A stretch of DNA of 5,864 bases from Desulfonatronum sp. Lineage in GTDB: Bacteria > Desulfobacterota > Desulfovibrionia > Desulfovibrionales > Desulfonatronaceae. Where the stretch lies: contig SKYX01000411.1 in NCBI GenBank assembly GCA_007127655.1, positions 1-5,864 on the forward strand, read 5' to 3'. Below, piece after piece: positions 1-5,643 of the stretch. Position 1 is the first letter of the stretch. The number at the start of each line of letters is the position of its first letter. The translations under genes and the position numbers were made by a program. A model generated the notes under the pieces. That model did no database searches, was not told the DNA's origin, and saw only the letters and a program-made list of their open reading frames with translations.

Positions 1-1
1 C

Positions 2-973
2 GTCGGAAACCATGACGCCGTGTATCTGGCTGAAATGCCCGCCGGGCTGCGTCCCCGGCCGACCCTGGTCTGGCTGGTTCGCAACGACGGGCCGCCCCGG
101 CAGTTTCTCGACGTCTCCTATCTGGCCGGAGGTATGAACTGGCGGGCCGACTACGTACTCAAGGTGGACCGCGACAACCAGCGGGCCGCGCTGTCCGGCT
201 GGGTGACCCTGGACAACCAGTCCGGCATGGCCTTTGACCAGGCCACCCTGAAGCTGGTGGCCGGAGAAGTGAACGTGGTCCGCCCGGAGCCCAGGGCGCT
301 GCGTCGGGACATGGTCATGGCCGCGCCCATGGCCGCGGAACAGATGCAGCAGGAGGAGTTCTTCGAATACCACCTCTACAGCCTGCCCCGTCCGGTGGAC
401 ATTGCCAATCGCCAGACCAAGCAGGTCAGTCTGCTGCAAGCTCCGGAAATGAATCTGAACAAGAAGCTGGTCGCCCGGTTCGGCAGTTATCCCAACCCGG
501 GCCAGGGGACCATCAAACAGGGCGTGGACGTGTTTTTGACTTTCAAGAACGCCGAGGCCAATGGGCTGGGCCTGCCCTTGCCCAAGGGAATTGTCCGGGC
601 CTATCAGGAAAGCCGGGACGGCAGCACCCTGTTCATCGGCGAGGACCGCATCGACCACACTCCCCGGGACGCGGATGTGGAACTGCGCATGGGCCAAGCC
701 TTTGACGTCAATGTGGAGCGGACCATGACCGCCCATGAGCAGCTTGGCCGCAACGTGATCCGCTATACCTGGGAGATCCGGGTCCGCAACAGCAAGGACG
801 AGCCGCAACAACTCCTGCTGGAAGACACCCTGTTCGGCGACTGGCGGATCACCACTTCCAGCCACGACCATGAACGGCTGGACGCCCGCCGGGTCCGCTT
901 CACCCTGGACGTCCCACCTTCCAGCGAGCAAGATCAGTTGCTGCTGACCTATACAGTGGAAACGCGGACCTGA
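2..973 (+). CDS. DUF4139 domain-containing protein, C-terminal part (5' end outside window)
   Basis: The reading frame is open from the first bases and ends at TGA 971-973, giving 323 residues of a longer protein. A GTG at 20 is only an internal Val codon. The segment reads as a DUF4139 domain (the mucoidy-inhibitor-A-like family). It has the landmarks LAGGMNWRADYVL near the start, then GWVTLDNQSG and ATLKLVAGEVNVV, and later PVDIANRQTKQVSLLQ. The family is beta-rich and often follows an N-terminal DUF4140 domain and a coiled coil, which would lie upstream here. Its molecular function is not established. The end (LLEDTLFGDWRITTSS, then a run to LLLTYTVETRT) is a normal family C-terminus, so the 3' end looks intact. 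No intrinsic terminator follows; a palindromic repeat starts 15 bp downstream. Family assignment is confident, role unknown. Confidence 0.85.
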   Translation, partial: VGNHDAVYLAEMPAGLRPRPTLVWLVRNDGPPRQFLDVSYLAGGMNWRADYVLKVDRDNQRAALSGWVTLDNQSGMAFDQATLKLVAGEVNVVRPEPRALRRDMVMAAPMAAEQMQQEEFFEYHLYSLPRPVDIANRQTKQVSLLQAPEMNLNKKLVARFGSYPNPGQGTIKQGVDVFLTFKNAEANGLGLPLPKGIVRAYQESRDGSTLFIGEDRIDHTPRDADVELRMGQAFDVNVERTMTAHEQLGRNVIRYTWEIRVRNSKDEPQQLLLEDTLFGDWRITTSSHDHERLDARRVRFTLDVPPSSEQDQLLLTYTVETRT

Positions 974-988
974 CCTTGGGAACTGATG

Positions 989-1130
989 AACCGCCCGCTT
1001 CGCTCAGGACCCCAGGATCGCCAAGAAAAGATCGCCGTCAAGCGAAAAGCCTTTTGACTGCCGCATCCTTTCAGCGGCAATCAAAAACCTCTTCTTTGCG
1101 TCCCCCGTGCCTTGAGCAACGCGGGCGGTT
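989..1130. repeat. 142-bp imperfect palindromic intergenic repeat
   Basis: The ends are a perfect 10-bp inverted repeat: AACCGCCCGC at 989-998 and GCGGGCGGTT at 1121-1130. After a 3-nt mismatch the arms pair again (GCTCAGG 1002-1008 with CTTGAGC 1111-1117, one G-T). The centre is a strong hairpin: TTTTGA 1052-1057 with TCAAAA 1081-1086, and TGCCGC 1059-1064 with GCGGCA 1074-1079, around a 9-nt loop. The left arm is longer because of an extra stretch near 1010-1050. The right arm (CTTCTTTGCGTCC, ending GCGGTTAAAATAATC) resembles, from memory, palindromic repeats with CTTTGCGTC-like arms scattered between genes in many environmental Proteobacteria. It has no U-tract on either side of the hairpin, so it is not a classical terminator. 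It fills most of the 209-bp gap between the DUF4139 and EVE genes. Confidence 0.7.
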
Positions 1131-1182
1131 AAAATAATCATTTCAACAATACCCACACGGACGTTCAAACAACGAGACGCCC

Positions 1183-1698
1183 ATGCCTGGAAACAGCCAC
1201 AAAAACAGCCCGGGAAGCACCCCCAGATACTGGCTTCTGAAAAGCGAACCAAACTGTTTTTCCATCGACGACCTGGCCGCGGCCCCGGATCAGACCACCT
1301 TCTGGGACGGGGTCCGCAATTACCAGGCCCGGAACCTGATGCGCGAAATGCGCGTCGGGGACCAGGCCCTGTACTACCACAGCCAAACCAACCCCTCCGT
1401 GGTCGGCCAGGCTGAAATCGTCCGCGAGGCTTATCCGGACCACACGGCCTGGGATCCGCAAAGCGACCATTTCGATCCCAGATCCACCCCGGACAAACCG
1501 CTCTGGGACATGGTGGACATCCGGCTGGTCCGCAAGTTTTCCCAGCCCTTGCCCCTGCCCATGCTCCGCACGGTGACTGACCTGGCCGGCATGGAACTGC
1601 TGCGCAAGGGCAGTCGGCTTTCGGTTCAGCCCGTGACCGAGTCCCAATTCATAACCATTCTGAGATTGGCCAAGGAAGCAACGGAGGCAACCCCATGA
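1183..1698 (+). CDS. EVE domain-containing protein (THYN1-like)
   Basis: This 171-residue protein is almost entirely one EVE domain (PUA/YTH-related fold). Visible landmarks are YWLLKSEP (16-23), FWDGVRNYQARN (40-51), GDQALYYHS (59-67), VVGQAEIVREAYPD (73-86) and HFDPRS (96-101). The length is normal for stand-alone bacterial members related to human thymocyte nuclear protein 1. EVE domains are thought to bind modified bases in DNA or RNA through an aromatic pocket; the substrate of this copy cannot be told from sequence. The protein is soluble, with no signal peptide. The ATG at 1183 is chosen because the domain starts at residue 16 and no nearer start is plausible. Its Shine-Dalgarno is poor (only a purine patch near 1171-1178). 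The stop overlaps the next start (ATGA, 1695-1698). An AT-rich block at 1130-1138 could hold a -10 element, but no convincing -35 is spaced with it. Confidence 0.9.
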   Translation: MPGNSHKNSPGSTPRYWLLKSEPNCFSIDDLAAAPDQTTFWDGVRNYQARNLMREMRVGDQALYYHSQTNPSVVGQAEIVREAYPDHTAWDPQSDHFDPRSTPDKPLWDMVDIRLVRKFSQPLPLPMLRTVTDLAGMELLRKGSRLSVQPVTESQFITILRLAKEATEATP

Positions 1699-2183
1699 CC
1701 CGCGAAGAACTGATCGAGAAAGCCGGGCGTATCACGCCTCCCGGTCAGCAAACGGCCCGAGAGTTCGAGGCCCTTGCGCCGGCCCTTGCCGCGGAACTGA
1801 ATCAGCGCATGTCCGCCCGAGCGGACCTCGCCACTCTGATCGGCAAGGACAACACGGCCATGATGGAGGACAACCACCGCAACCACGCGCGGTTCATGAC
1901 TTCCCTGCTTTGGCTCTACGACCCCAAAAACCTCGTGGATACCGTACTGTGGGTCTTCCAGGCCTACCGGGCCCACGGCTTCCGGCTCACCTACTGGCCG
2001 GCCCAGTTGGATACCTGGATGCAGGTGTTGGAAAAACGGCTGTCCCCCGAAGCCAATGCCGAAGTCAGCCCGATCTACACCTTCATGATCGTCAACCAAC
2101 CGGCCTTCGCCGATCTGAGCATACTCTACATGGAGCGATCATCCCAGGCGCTCACCGTGATAACGGATTGCACTCGGCATTAA
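1695..2183 (+). CDS. Hypothetical alpha-helical protein coupled to the EVE gene
   Basis: This is a 162-residue protein of a family I cannot name. The start is well supported: GGAGG at 1683-1687 lies 7 nt upstream of ATG 1695, which overlaps the EVE stop codon, so translation is probably coupled. The protein is predicted soluble and mainly helical, without signal peptide or membrane segment. A central block looks like a conserved core: MMEDNHRNHARFM (56-68), LYDPKNLVDTVLWVFQAYR (74-92) and GFRLTYWPAQLDTWMQVLE (95-113), followed by SPIYTFMIVNQPAF (125-138). The His/Asn cluster at 60-64 and the aromatic residues suggest a ligand or cofactor pocket, for example in a sensor-type helical bundle; this is only inference. 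The last 15 or so residues (from ERSSQ) look less ordered than the rest. Codon use matches the neighbours. It is a real gene, function unknown. Confidence 0.8.
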   Translation: MTREELIEKAGRITPPGQQTAREFEALAPALAAELNQRMSARADLATLIGKDNTAMMEDNHRNHARFMTSLLWLYDPKNLVDTVLWVFQAYRAHGFRLTYWPAQLDTWMQVLEKRLSPEANAEVSPIYTFMIVNQPAFADLSILYMERSSQALTVITDCTRH

Positions 2184-2187
2184 TGCC
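2176..2187. repeat. 12-bp perfect palindrome across the stop codon
   Basis: GGCATTAATGCC is a perfect palindrome that contains the TAA stop (2181-2183) of the preceding gene. No U-tract follows, so it is not an intrinsic terminator. It lies about 35 bp upstream of the proposed -35 element at 2223, so it could be a protein-binding site, but a chance occurrence is possible. Confidence 0.4.
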
Positions 2188-2222
2188 CGCGTATGTTTCA
2201 ACTCACGGACTGACGATTTATC

Positions 2223-2251
2223 TTGCCTGGAACCCTCCCCCATGCTAGATA
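2223..2251 (+). promoter_or_regulatory. Sigma70-type promoter for the four-cysteine protein gene
   Basis: TTGCCT (2223-2228) and TAGATA (2246-2251) are separated by the ideal 17 bp. Transcription would start near 2258, leaving a leader of about 79 nt before ATG 2337. The -10 lies within a small imperfect dyad (ATGC 2242-2245 and AGA 2247-2249 against TCTGCAT 2253-2259), which could be an operator. The surrounding 2184-2336 gap is more AT-rich than the genes and contains no coding potential. Confidence 0.5.
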
Positions 2252-2276
2252 ATCTGCATTTGAAATGTGCTTTTTT

Positions 2277-2300
2277 TGAAGCCTCGACCAGAAGGCTTCA
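2277..2300 (+). other. Leader stem-loop upstream of the four-cysteine protein gene
   Basis: TGAAGCC (2277-2283) pairs perfectly with GGCTTCA (2294-2300) around a 10-nt loop. A run of seven T (2271-2277) comes before the hairpin, not after it, so it does not form a + strand terminator. It would sit in the 5' leader of the 2337 gene, ending 25 nt before the AAGGAG ribosome-binding site, and could affect mRNA stability. No known riboswitch class is recognised. Confidence 0.4.
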
Positions 2301-2336
2301 TTCACCGACATTGAACCCTCATCCCAAGGAGACCTT

Positions 2337-2606
2337 ATGAGCGTGGATTCCAAGGAACTGTTGGCTAAAATTTCAGGCTTTTATCCTGAATTGGAAAAAT
2401 ACGGCGTAACCATGAACACGACGTTTGACGAGGCCAAAAAGGCCTGGGTGGTCACTCTGACGAAAGATGGCAATGAGCAAAAGACCCACATCGAGCAGGA
2501 AGACGCGGAAAAATGCGTCCAGGGAGTCGAGTGCATCCATCTGGGCGTGCATGTCGCGGACTTCATTCGCGTCTACTGCCAGGGTGGAGAAGCCTGCAAG
2601 GTCTGA
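2337..2606 (+). CDS. Small conserved-type protein with two C-X5-C pairs
   Basis: This 89-residue soluble protein has a strong Shine-Dalgarno, AAGGAG at 2326-2331, 5 nt before the ATG. It has no signal peptide or membrane segment. The N-terminal part (ELLAKISGFYPELEKYGV, residues 7-24) is probably helical. It is followed by beta-like segments (VTMNTTFD, AWVVTLTKDG) and a C-terminal part with all four cysteines: CVQGVEC (60-66) and CQGGEAC (81-87), with His68 and His72 between. The two pairs have equal spacing and similar content, which suggests a metal or redox site or paired disulfides; this is inference. It resembles small proteins annotated as hypothetical in sulfate reducers, from memory only, and I cannot name the family. 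It appears monocistronic: own promoter upstream, hairpins and a terminator just downstream. Its strong translation signals suggest good expression. Confidence 0.85.
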   Translation: MSVDSKELLAKISGFYPELEKYGVTMNTTFDEAKKAWVVTLTKDGNEQKTHIEQEDAEKCVQGVECIHLGVHVADFIRVYCQGGEACKV

Positions 2607-2616
2607 AACAAAAACA

Positions 2617-2643
2617 GCCGTCACCTCCTTAATGGATGACGGC
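2617..2643 (+). other. 3'-UTR stem-loop exposing an anti-Shine-Dalgarno-like loop
   Basis: GCCGTCA (2617-2623) pairs with TGACGGC (2637-2643). The inner TCC/GGA (2626-2628 with 2634-2636) may extend the stem past a CC bulge. The loop region contains TCACCTCCTTA (2621-2631). It starts 10 nt after the stop of the 89-residue protein. An A-rich stretch precedes it, so on the - strand it would look like a terminator with a T-rich tail, but no - strand gene ends here. Confidence 0.5.
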
Positions 2644-2658
2644 CTCTACGTCTTCGCG

Positions 2659-2695
2659 AAAAGAGGCATGGACGCGGATCGTTCGTGCCTCTTTT
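2659..2695 (+). terminator. Intrinsic terminator after the four-cysteine protein gene
   Basis: AAAAGAGGCA (2659-2668) and TGCCTCTTTT (2686-2695) form a perfect 10-bp stem around a 17-nt loop, with a further GACG/CGTT pairing possible inside. The U-tract is the 3' end of the stem and continues into CAATT. The A-run on the other side makes it potentially bidirectional. It separates the 2337 gene from the M16 peptidase gene, so the peptidase would need its own promoter (none is obvious at 2696-2746) or read-through. Confidence 0.6.
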
Positions 2696-2746
2696 CAATT
2701 CAACCATCACCGTTCTTTCACCTTCACCACCCATCGAGTCCAGCCC

Positions 2747-5437
2747 ATGGCGAACAGCCCTTCTCCCGTCGACCCTTCTTCACGCTGCGCAACTTCCCAC
2801 CAAGTCCCCATCTCAACGCCGTTTCCAGTTGCAACGGGCCCCCAGGTCCACGTGCTGGCCAACGGCCTGACCGTGCTCGTGCACGAAGACGATCGTTTCC
2901 CCCTGATTTCAATCAGGCTGTTCGTCCGGGCTGGTTCGACCCACGAAGCCCCGGAACAGAGCGGAATTAGCCACCTGCTCGAACACATGGTCTTCAAGGG
3001 GACGACCCGGCGGGCTCAAGGCCAGGCCGCGGCGGATATCGAGACCCTGGGGGGCGAGCTGAACGCGGCCACGGGGTTCGATGCCACCATGTACATCATG
3101 GATCTACCCGCGGAGCATTGGGCCATGGGGCTGGACGTGATCCAGGATATGATCTTCAACGCCTGCTTCGACCCCGAGGAACTGGAATCCGAGCGCCAAG
3201 TCATTCTGGCCGAGATGGACCAGGGCGACGACGATCCGCACCGCCGGATCTTCAAATCCGTTCAGGAACACATCTGGGCGGGGACGCCGTATGCCCGGCC
3301 GATCATCGGCGTTCCGGAAACGGTTCGCTCCATCACCCGGGACGACCTCGCGGCCTATGTCCGGTCCCGCTACCAGCCGGGGAACATGGTCCTGGTTCTG
3401 TGCGGCAACGTGCGAGCCGAAGAGGTTCTGGAGCAAGCCAGGGGGCTTTTCGGCCACCTGACCAACCACGGAGAACGTCATTTTGTCCGTTGTCCAGCTC
3501 CGCTCATGTCCGCCCACAATGTTGCCCAAGATGCGACTGAGGGCGTCTCGAGGGAGTGCGTTCCCCGCGTCTCAGCCCCACATATCGCCATCCATCAGGG
3601 TCCTTGGCAAAAAGCTCATTTTTTCCTGGCCCTGCCCATCCCCGGCCTACGTGACGTGCACAGCGTGGGCTTGGATGTGCTGGCCCATATGCTGGGCGGA
3701 GACCGGACCTCCCTGCTGTACCGCAAATTCAAGTATGAGCAAGGGATTGTGGACACCATCTCCGCTTCAGCCACGACCCTGGACGAAGCGGGAATGCTGT
3801 CCATCCAGGCCCAGTTGGACCCGGCCAACATCGAGGCCCTCTGGGCCGGCCTGACGGATGTGCTGGCCGGCCTGGCTCCGGAGAGCTTCAGCCCGGAGGC
3901 CCTGAACCGGGCCAAGCTGAACATGGAAGACAGCCTGTTTCAGGCCAAGGAAACCCTTTCCGGAATGGCATCCAAACTGGGCTATTTCCAGTTCCATGAG
4001 CTGTCCTTTGAGGCCGAGCGGATCTACCTGCACATGATCAAAAACATGGACCCGGAACAATTGCGGGATGTGATTCGCGCCCATGTCCGGACGGACGGGC
4101 TGGTCTGTTCCATTTTCACGCCGGCTCTCGAAGCTCTGGCTGCGGAGAGTCTGCGCGACACACTGACCCGGAAATGGCCCTCCAGGTCCATTGAAGTCGC
4201 CACCGCACCCCACGCCGGTCTCCACCAGCCGGAGATCATCCATCTGGCCCCCGGCCGGACCCTGGTCCTGCTGCCTGATGCATCCTTGCCCTACATGGGC
4301 CTGACCATGTGCTGGAACGGCGGCGACCTGTTGCTGGCCGACCAGGACCAAGGCTTGTCCGAGTTGACCGCCCGGATTTGGACCAAGGGGACGCGTTCTA
4401 AAAACGCCGTGCAGGTTCAAGACTTTCTGGCGGACAGGTCGGCCCGGGTGGCGGCCGGAGCCGGACTGGAGCAATGCTATCTGAACATCCACTTTCCGGC
4501 CCGATTCAGTCCGGAAATGCTGTCCTTCTTCGCTGAGCTGCTCCAGGAGCCGGCCTGGCTGCCCGAAGAGCTGGCCCGGGCCAAGCAGGAACAATGCGCG
4601 GCCATCGTCAGGACCGAGGACAGCCCGGTGGGCCTGGCTCTGCGCAATACCTTTCCGTTTTTGTTTTCCGGACATCCCTACGGATTCCAGCGCTCCGGCG
4701 CACCGGACGTGGTCACGGCCTTTACCCGGGAACAGGTCATCTCCTTCTGGGATCGCCAGAAGGACCGGCCCTGGGTTCTGGCAGCCTGCGGAGATCTGGA
4801 CCGGGACGCCCTGCTGAGCATGGCCGAAAGCCTGGCTCGCCGGGACGTCATGGCCGCTCCCACTCCCCGATCTCCACACTGGGGCGAAGAACAAAAGCTG
4901 TCGCTCCAGCTCCAGGATCGCAACCAGACCCACATCCTGATGGTCTTTCCCCTGCCGGGCCTGGGCAGCGAACAGACCCCGGGCTTGAACCTGCTGCGGG
5001 AAGTCCTTGCCGGTCAATCCGGGATGCTTTTTCGCGAGCTGCGTGACGTCCGCGGCCTGGCCTATTCCGTGACCGCCCTCCTCTGGCAAGAGACTCTGGC
5101 CGGATTTCTGGCCTTTTATATCGGAACCTCCCCGGACAACGAGGAAGCCGCAATTCATGGCTTTCAAGACGTGGTCCGCGGCCTTAGCGACCATGGGCTC
5201 CCGGAGACGGATTTGGATCGGGCCAAGAATCTGCTCTGGGGCGACTACCAACGCGGTCGGCAACGCCTGATTGCCAGGGCCCACGAAGCGGCGGAGAACC
5301 TGTCCCGAGGATTCACCTTGGACCATTCCCTGGGCATGATTGAGCAGGCCCAAAAAACAACCCCGCAGGACATCACCGCCCTGGTCCGGGAGTATTTGCG
5401 CTGGGACCAAGCTTACCTGATCAAGGTTCGGCCATAG
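2747..5437 (+). CDS. M16 family zinc metallopeptidase, fused two-unit form
   Basis: This 896-residue protein has four M16 domains: an active-type unit (about 33-370) and a second unit (about 495-840). The inverzincin motif HLLEH is at 76-80; the third zinc ligand is probably Glu155, with Glu148 as the accessory acid in ESERQVILAEM (146-156). The second unit has lost the motif: GLSELTARIWTKGT (536-549) lines up with GISHLLEHMVFKGT (73-86), replacing His, Glu and His by Glu, Ala and Arg. It carries instead the substrate-binding Arg/Tyr pair in ELRDVRGLAY (Arg766, Tyr773; same 7-residue spacing as insulin-degrading enzyme). The first unit has Lys329 and Asp336 there. So one chain would form a complete clamshell peptidase. 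Such enzymes degrade peptides; the substrate is unknown. No signal peptide is seen, so it is probably cytoplasmic. ATG 2747 is preferred over ATG 2636, which lies inside the upstream hairpins; its Shine-Dalgarno is weak (GAG 2736-2738). Confidence 0.93.
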   Translation: MANSPSPVDPSSRCATSHQVPISTPFPVATGPQVHVLANGLTVLVHEDDRFPLISIRLFVRAGSTHEAPEQSGISHLLEHMVFKGTTRRAQGQAAADIETLGGELNAATGFDATMYIMDLPAEHWAMGLDVIQDMIFNACFDPEELESERQVILAEMDQGDDDPHRRIFKSVQEHIWAGTPYARPIIGVPETVRSITRDDLAAYVRSRYQPGNMVLVLCGNVRAEEVLEQARGLFGHLTNHGERHFVRCPAPLMSAHNVAQDATEGVSRECVPRVSAPHIAIHQGPWQKAHFFLALPIPGLRDVHSVGLDVLAHMLGGDRTSLLYRKFKYEQGIVDTISASATTLDEAGMLSIQAQLDPANIEALWAGLTDVLAGLAPESFSPEALNRAKLNMEDSLFQAKETLSGMASKLGYFQFHELSFEAERIYLHMIKNMDPEQLRDVIRAHVRTDGLVCSIFTPALEALAAESLRDTLTRKWPSRSIEVATAPHAGLHQPEIIHLAPGRTLVLLPDASLPYMGLTMCWNGGDLLLADQDQGLSELTARIWTKGTRSKNAVQVQDFLADRSARVAAGAGLEQCYLNIHFPARFSPEMLSFFAELLQEPAWLPEELARAKQEQCAAIVRTEDSPVGLALRNTFPFLFSGHPYGFQRSGAPDVVTAFTREQVISFWDRQKDRPWVLAACGDLDRDALLSMAESLARRDVMAAPTPRSPHWGEEQKLSLQLQDRNQTHILMVFPLPGLGSEQTPGLNLLREVLAGQSGMLFRELRDVRGLAYSVTALLWQETLAGFLAFYIGTSPDNEEAAIHGFQDVVRGLSDHGLPETDLDRAKNLLWGDYQRGRQRLIARAHEAAENLSRGFTLDHSLGMIEQAQKTTPQDITALVREYLRWDQAYLIKVRP

Positions 5438-5561
5438 CAGTCCGTTGAAAAACTCCCAATTGCTGCGTCGCTGCAAAAAGCTCAAACTCTCACGTATCAG
5501 TAAATACGCTTCGATCTTGAGCTTTCCTTGCTCCTTGCACTTGGGGTTTTTGAACGGACTG
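5438..5561. repeat. 124-bp imperfect palindromic repeat after the M16 gene
   Basis: It starts immediately after the TAG stop (5435-5437). Outer arms are CAGTCCGTT (5438-5446) and AACGGACTG (5553-5561), a perfect 9-bp pair. After one mismatch AAAAAC (5448-5453) pairs with GTTTTT (5546-5551). Further in, TGC/GCA (5461-5463, 5537-5539) and the 9-bp AAAGCTCAA (5477-5485) with TTGAGCTTT (5517-5525) pair. The tip is CGTAT (5493-5497) with ATACG (5504-5508). The RNA could fold into one long interrupted hairpin and may stop transcription or protect the 3' end of the peptidase mRNA. From memory, sequences with CAGTCCGTT-type ends recur between genes in deltaproteobacteria; copy number cannot be judged here. 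It encodes no transposase and shows no clear target-site duplication. The following 82 bp (5562-5643) contain only a ribosome-binding site. Confidence 0.75.
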
Positions 5562-5643
5562 CCGAAAAAGGACAGATATCCCGGCTTTCAAGCAACGAGC
5601 CCACCAGAATCGCTTGCAACGAGCGCGGAGGGAATCTCCCACC

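Noticed and set aside
1004..1252. - strand 82-codon frame, with a 45-codon version starting at 1141
   Set aside because: It is a translation through the palindromic repeat (989-1130) and overlaps the EVE gene start. Such repeats often give spurious frames with Lys/Ala-rich text like GDAKKRF. There is no Shine-Dalgarno upstream of the ATG.
2195..2212. ACGGACTG at 2205-2212 shared with the end of the 5438-5561 repeat, as a possible remnant
   Set aside because: The match is only 8 nt without paired arm or flanking similarity, so chance is the simpler explanation.
2256..2277. Possible intrinsic terminator for the gene ending at 2183: short dyad followed by seven T
   Set aside because: Only about four weak pairs (GCAT with GTGC, one G-U) precede the T-run, too little for a stable stem. 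The same bases fit better as the start region of the downstream promoter.
2636..2746. Upstream ATG 2636 as the start of the M16 peptidase (37 extra residues)
   Set aside because: The codon is inside the 2617-2643 hairpin, is preceded by a pyrimidine-rich CCTCCTT rather than a Shine-Dalgarno, and the extension is read through the terminator at 2659-2695.
2467..2970. 167-codon + strand frame spanning the end of the 89-residue gene and the start of the peptidase gene
   Set aside because: It crosses both hairpins and overlaps two better-supported genes in other frames. The product is Ser/Pro/Arg-rich with no motif and no ribosome-binding site.
3767..5485. 572-codon open frame on the - strand
   Set aside because: It lies opposite the M16 peptidase, which has clear family motifs along its length. 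The long antisense frame follows from high GC and biased codons. Its product has no recognisable domain.
5431..5571. Target-site duplication around the 124-bp palindrome
   Set aside because: Flanks GGCCATAG and CCGAAAAAGG share no direct repeat, so insertion by transposition cannot be shown from this copy.
5550..5580. Possible promoter for the YkgJ-type gene: TTGAAC inside the repeat end with GATATC or AGATAT downstream
   Set aside because: The -10 candidates match the consensus at only 2-3 of 6 positions and the spacers are 18-19 bp.
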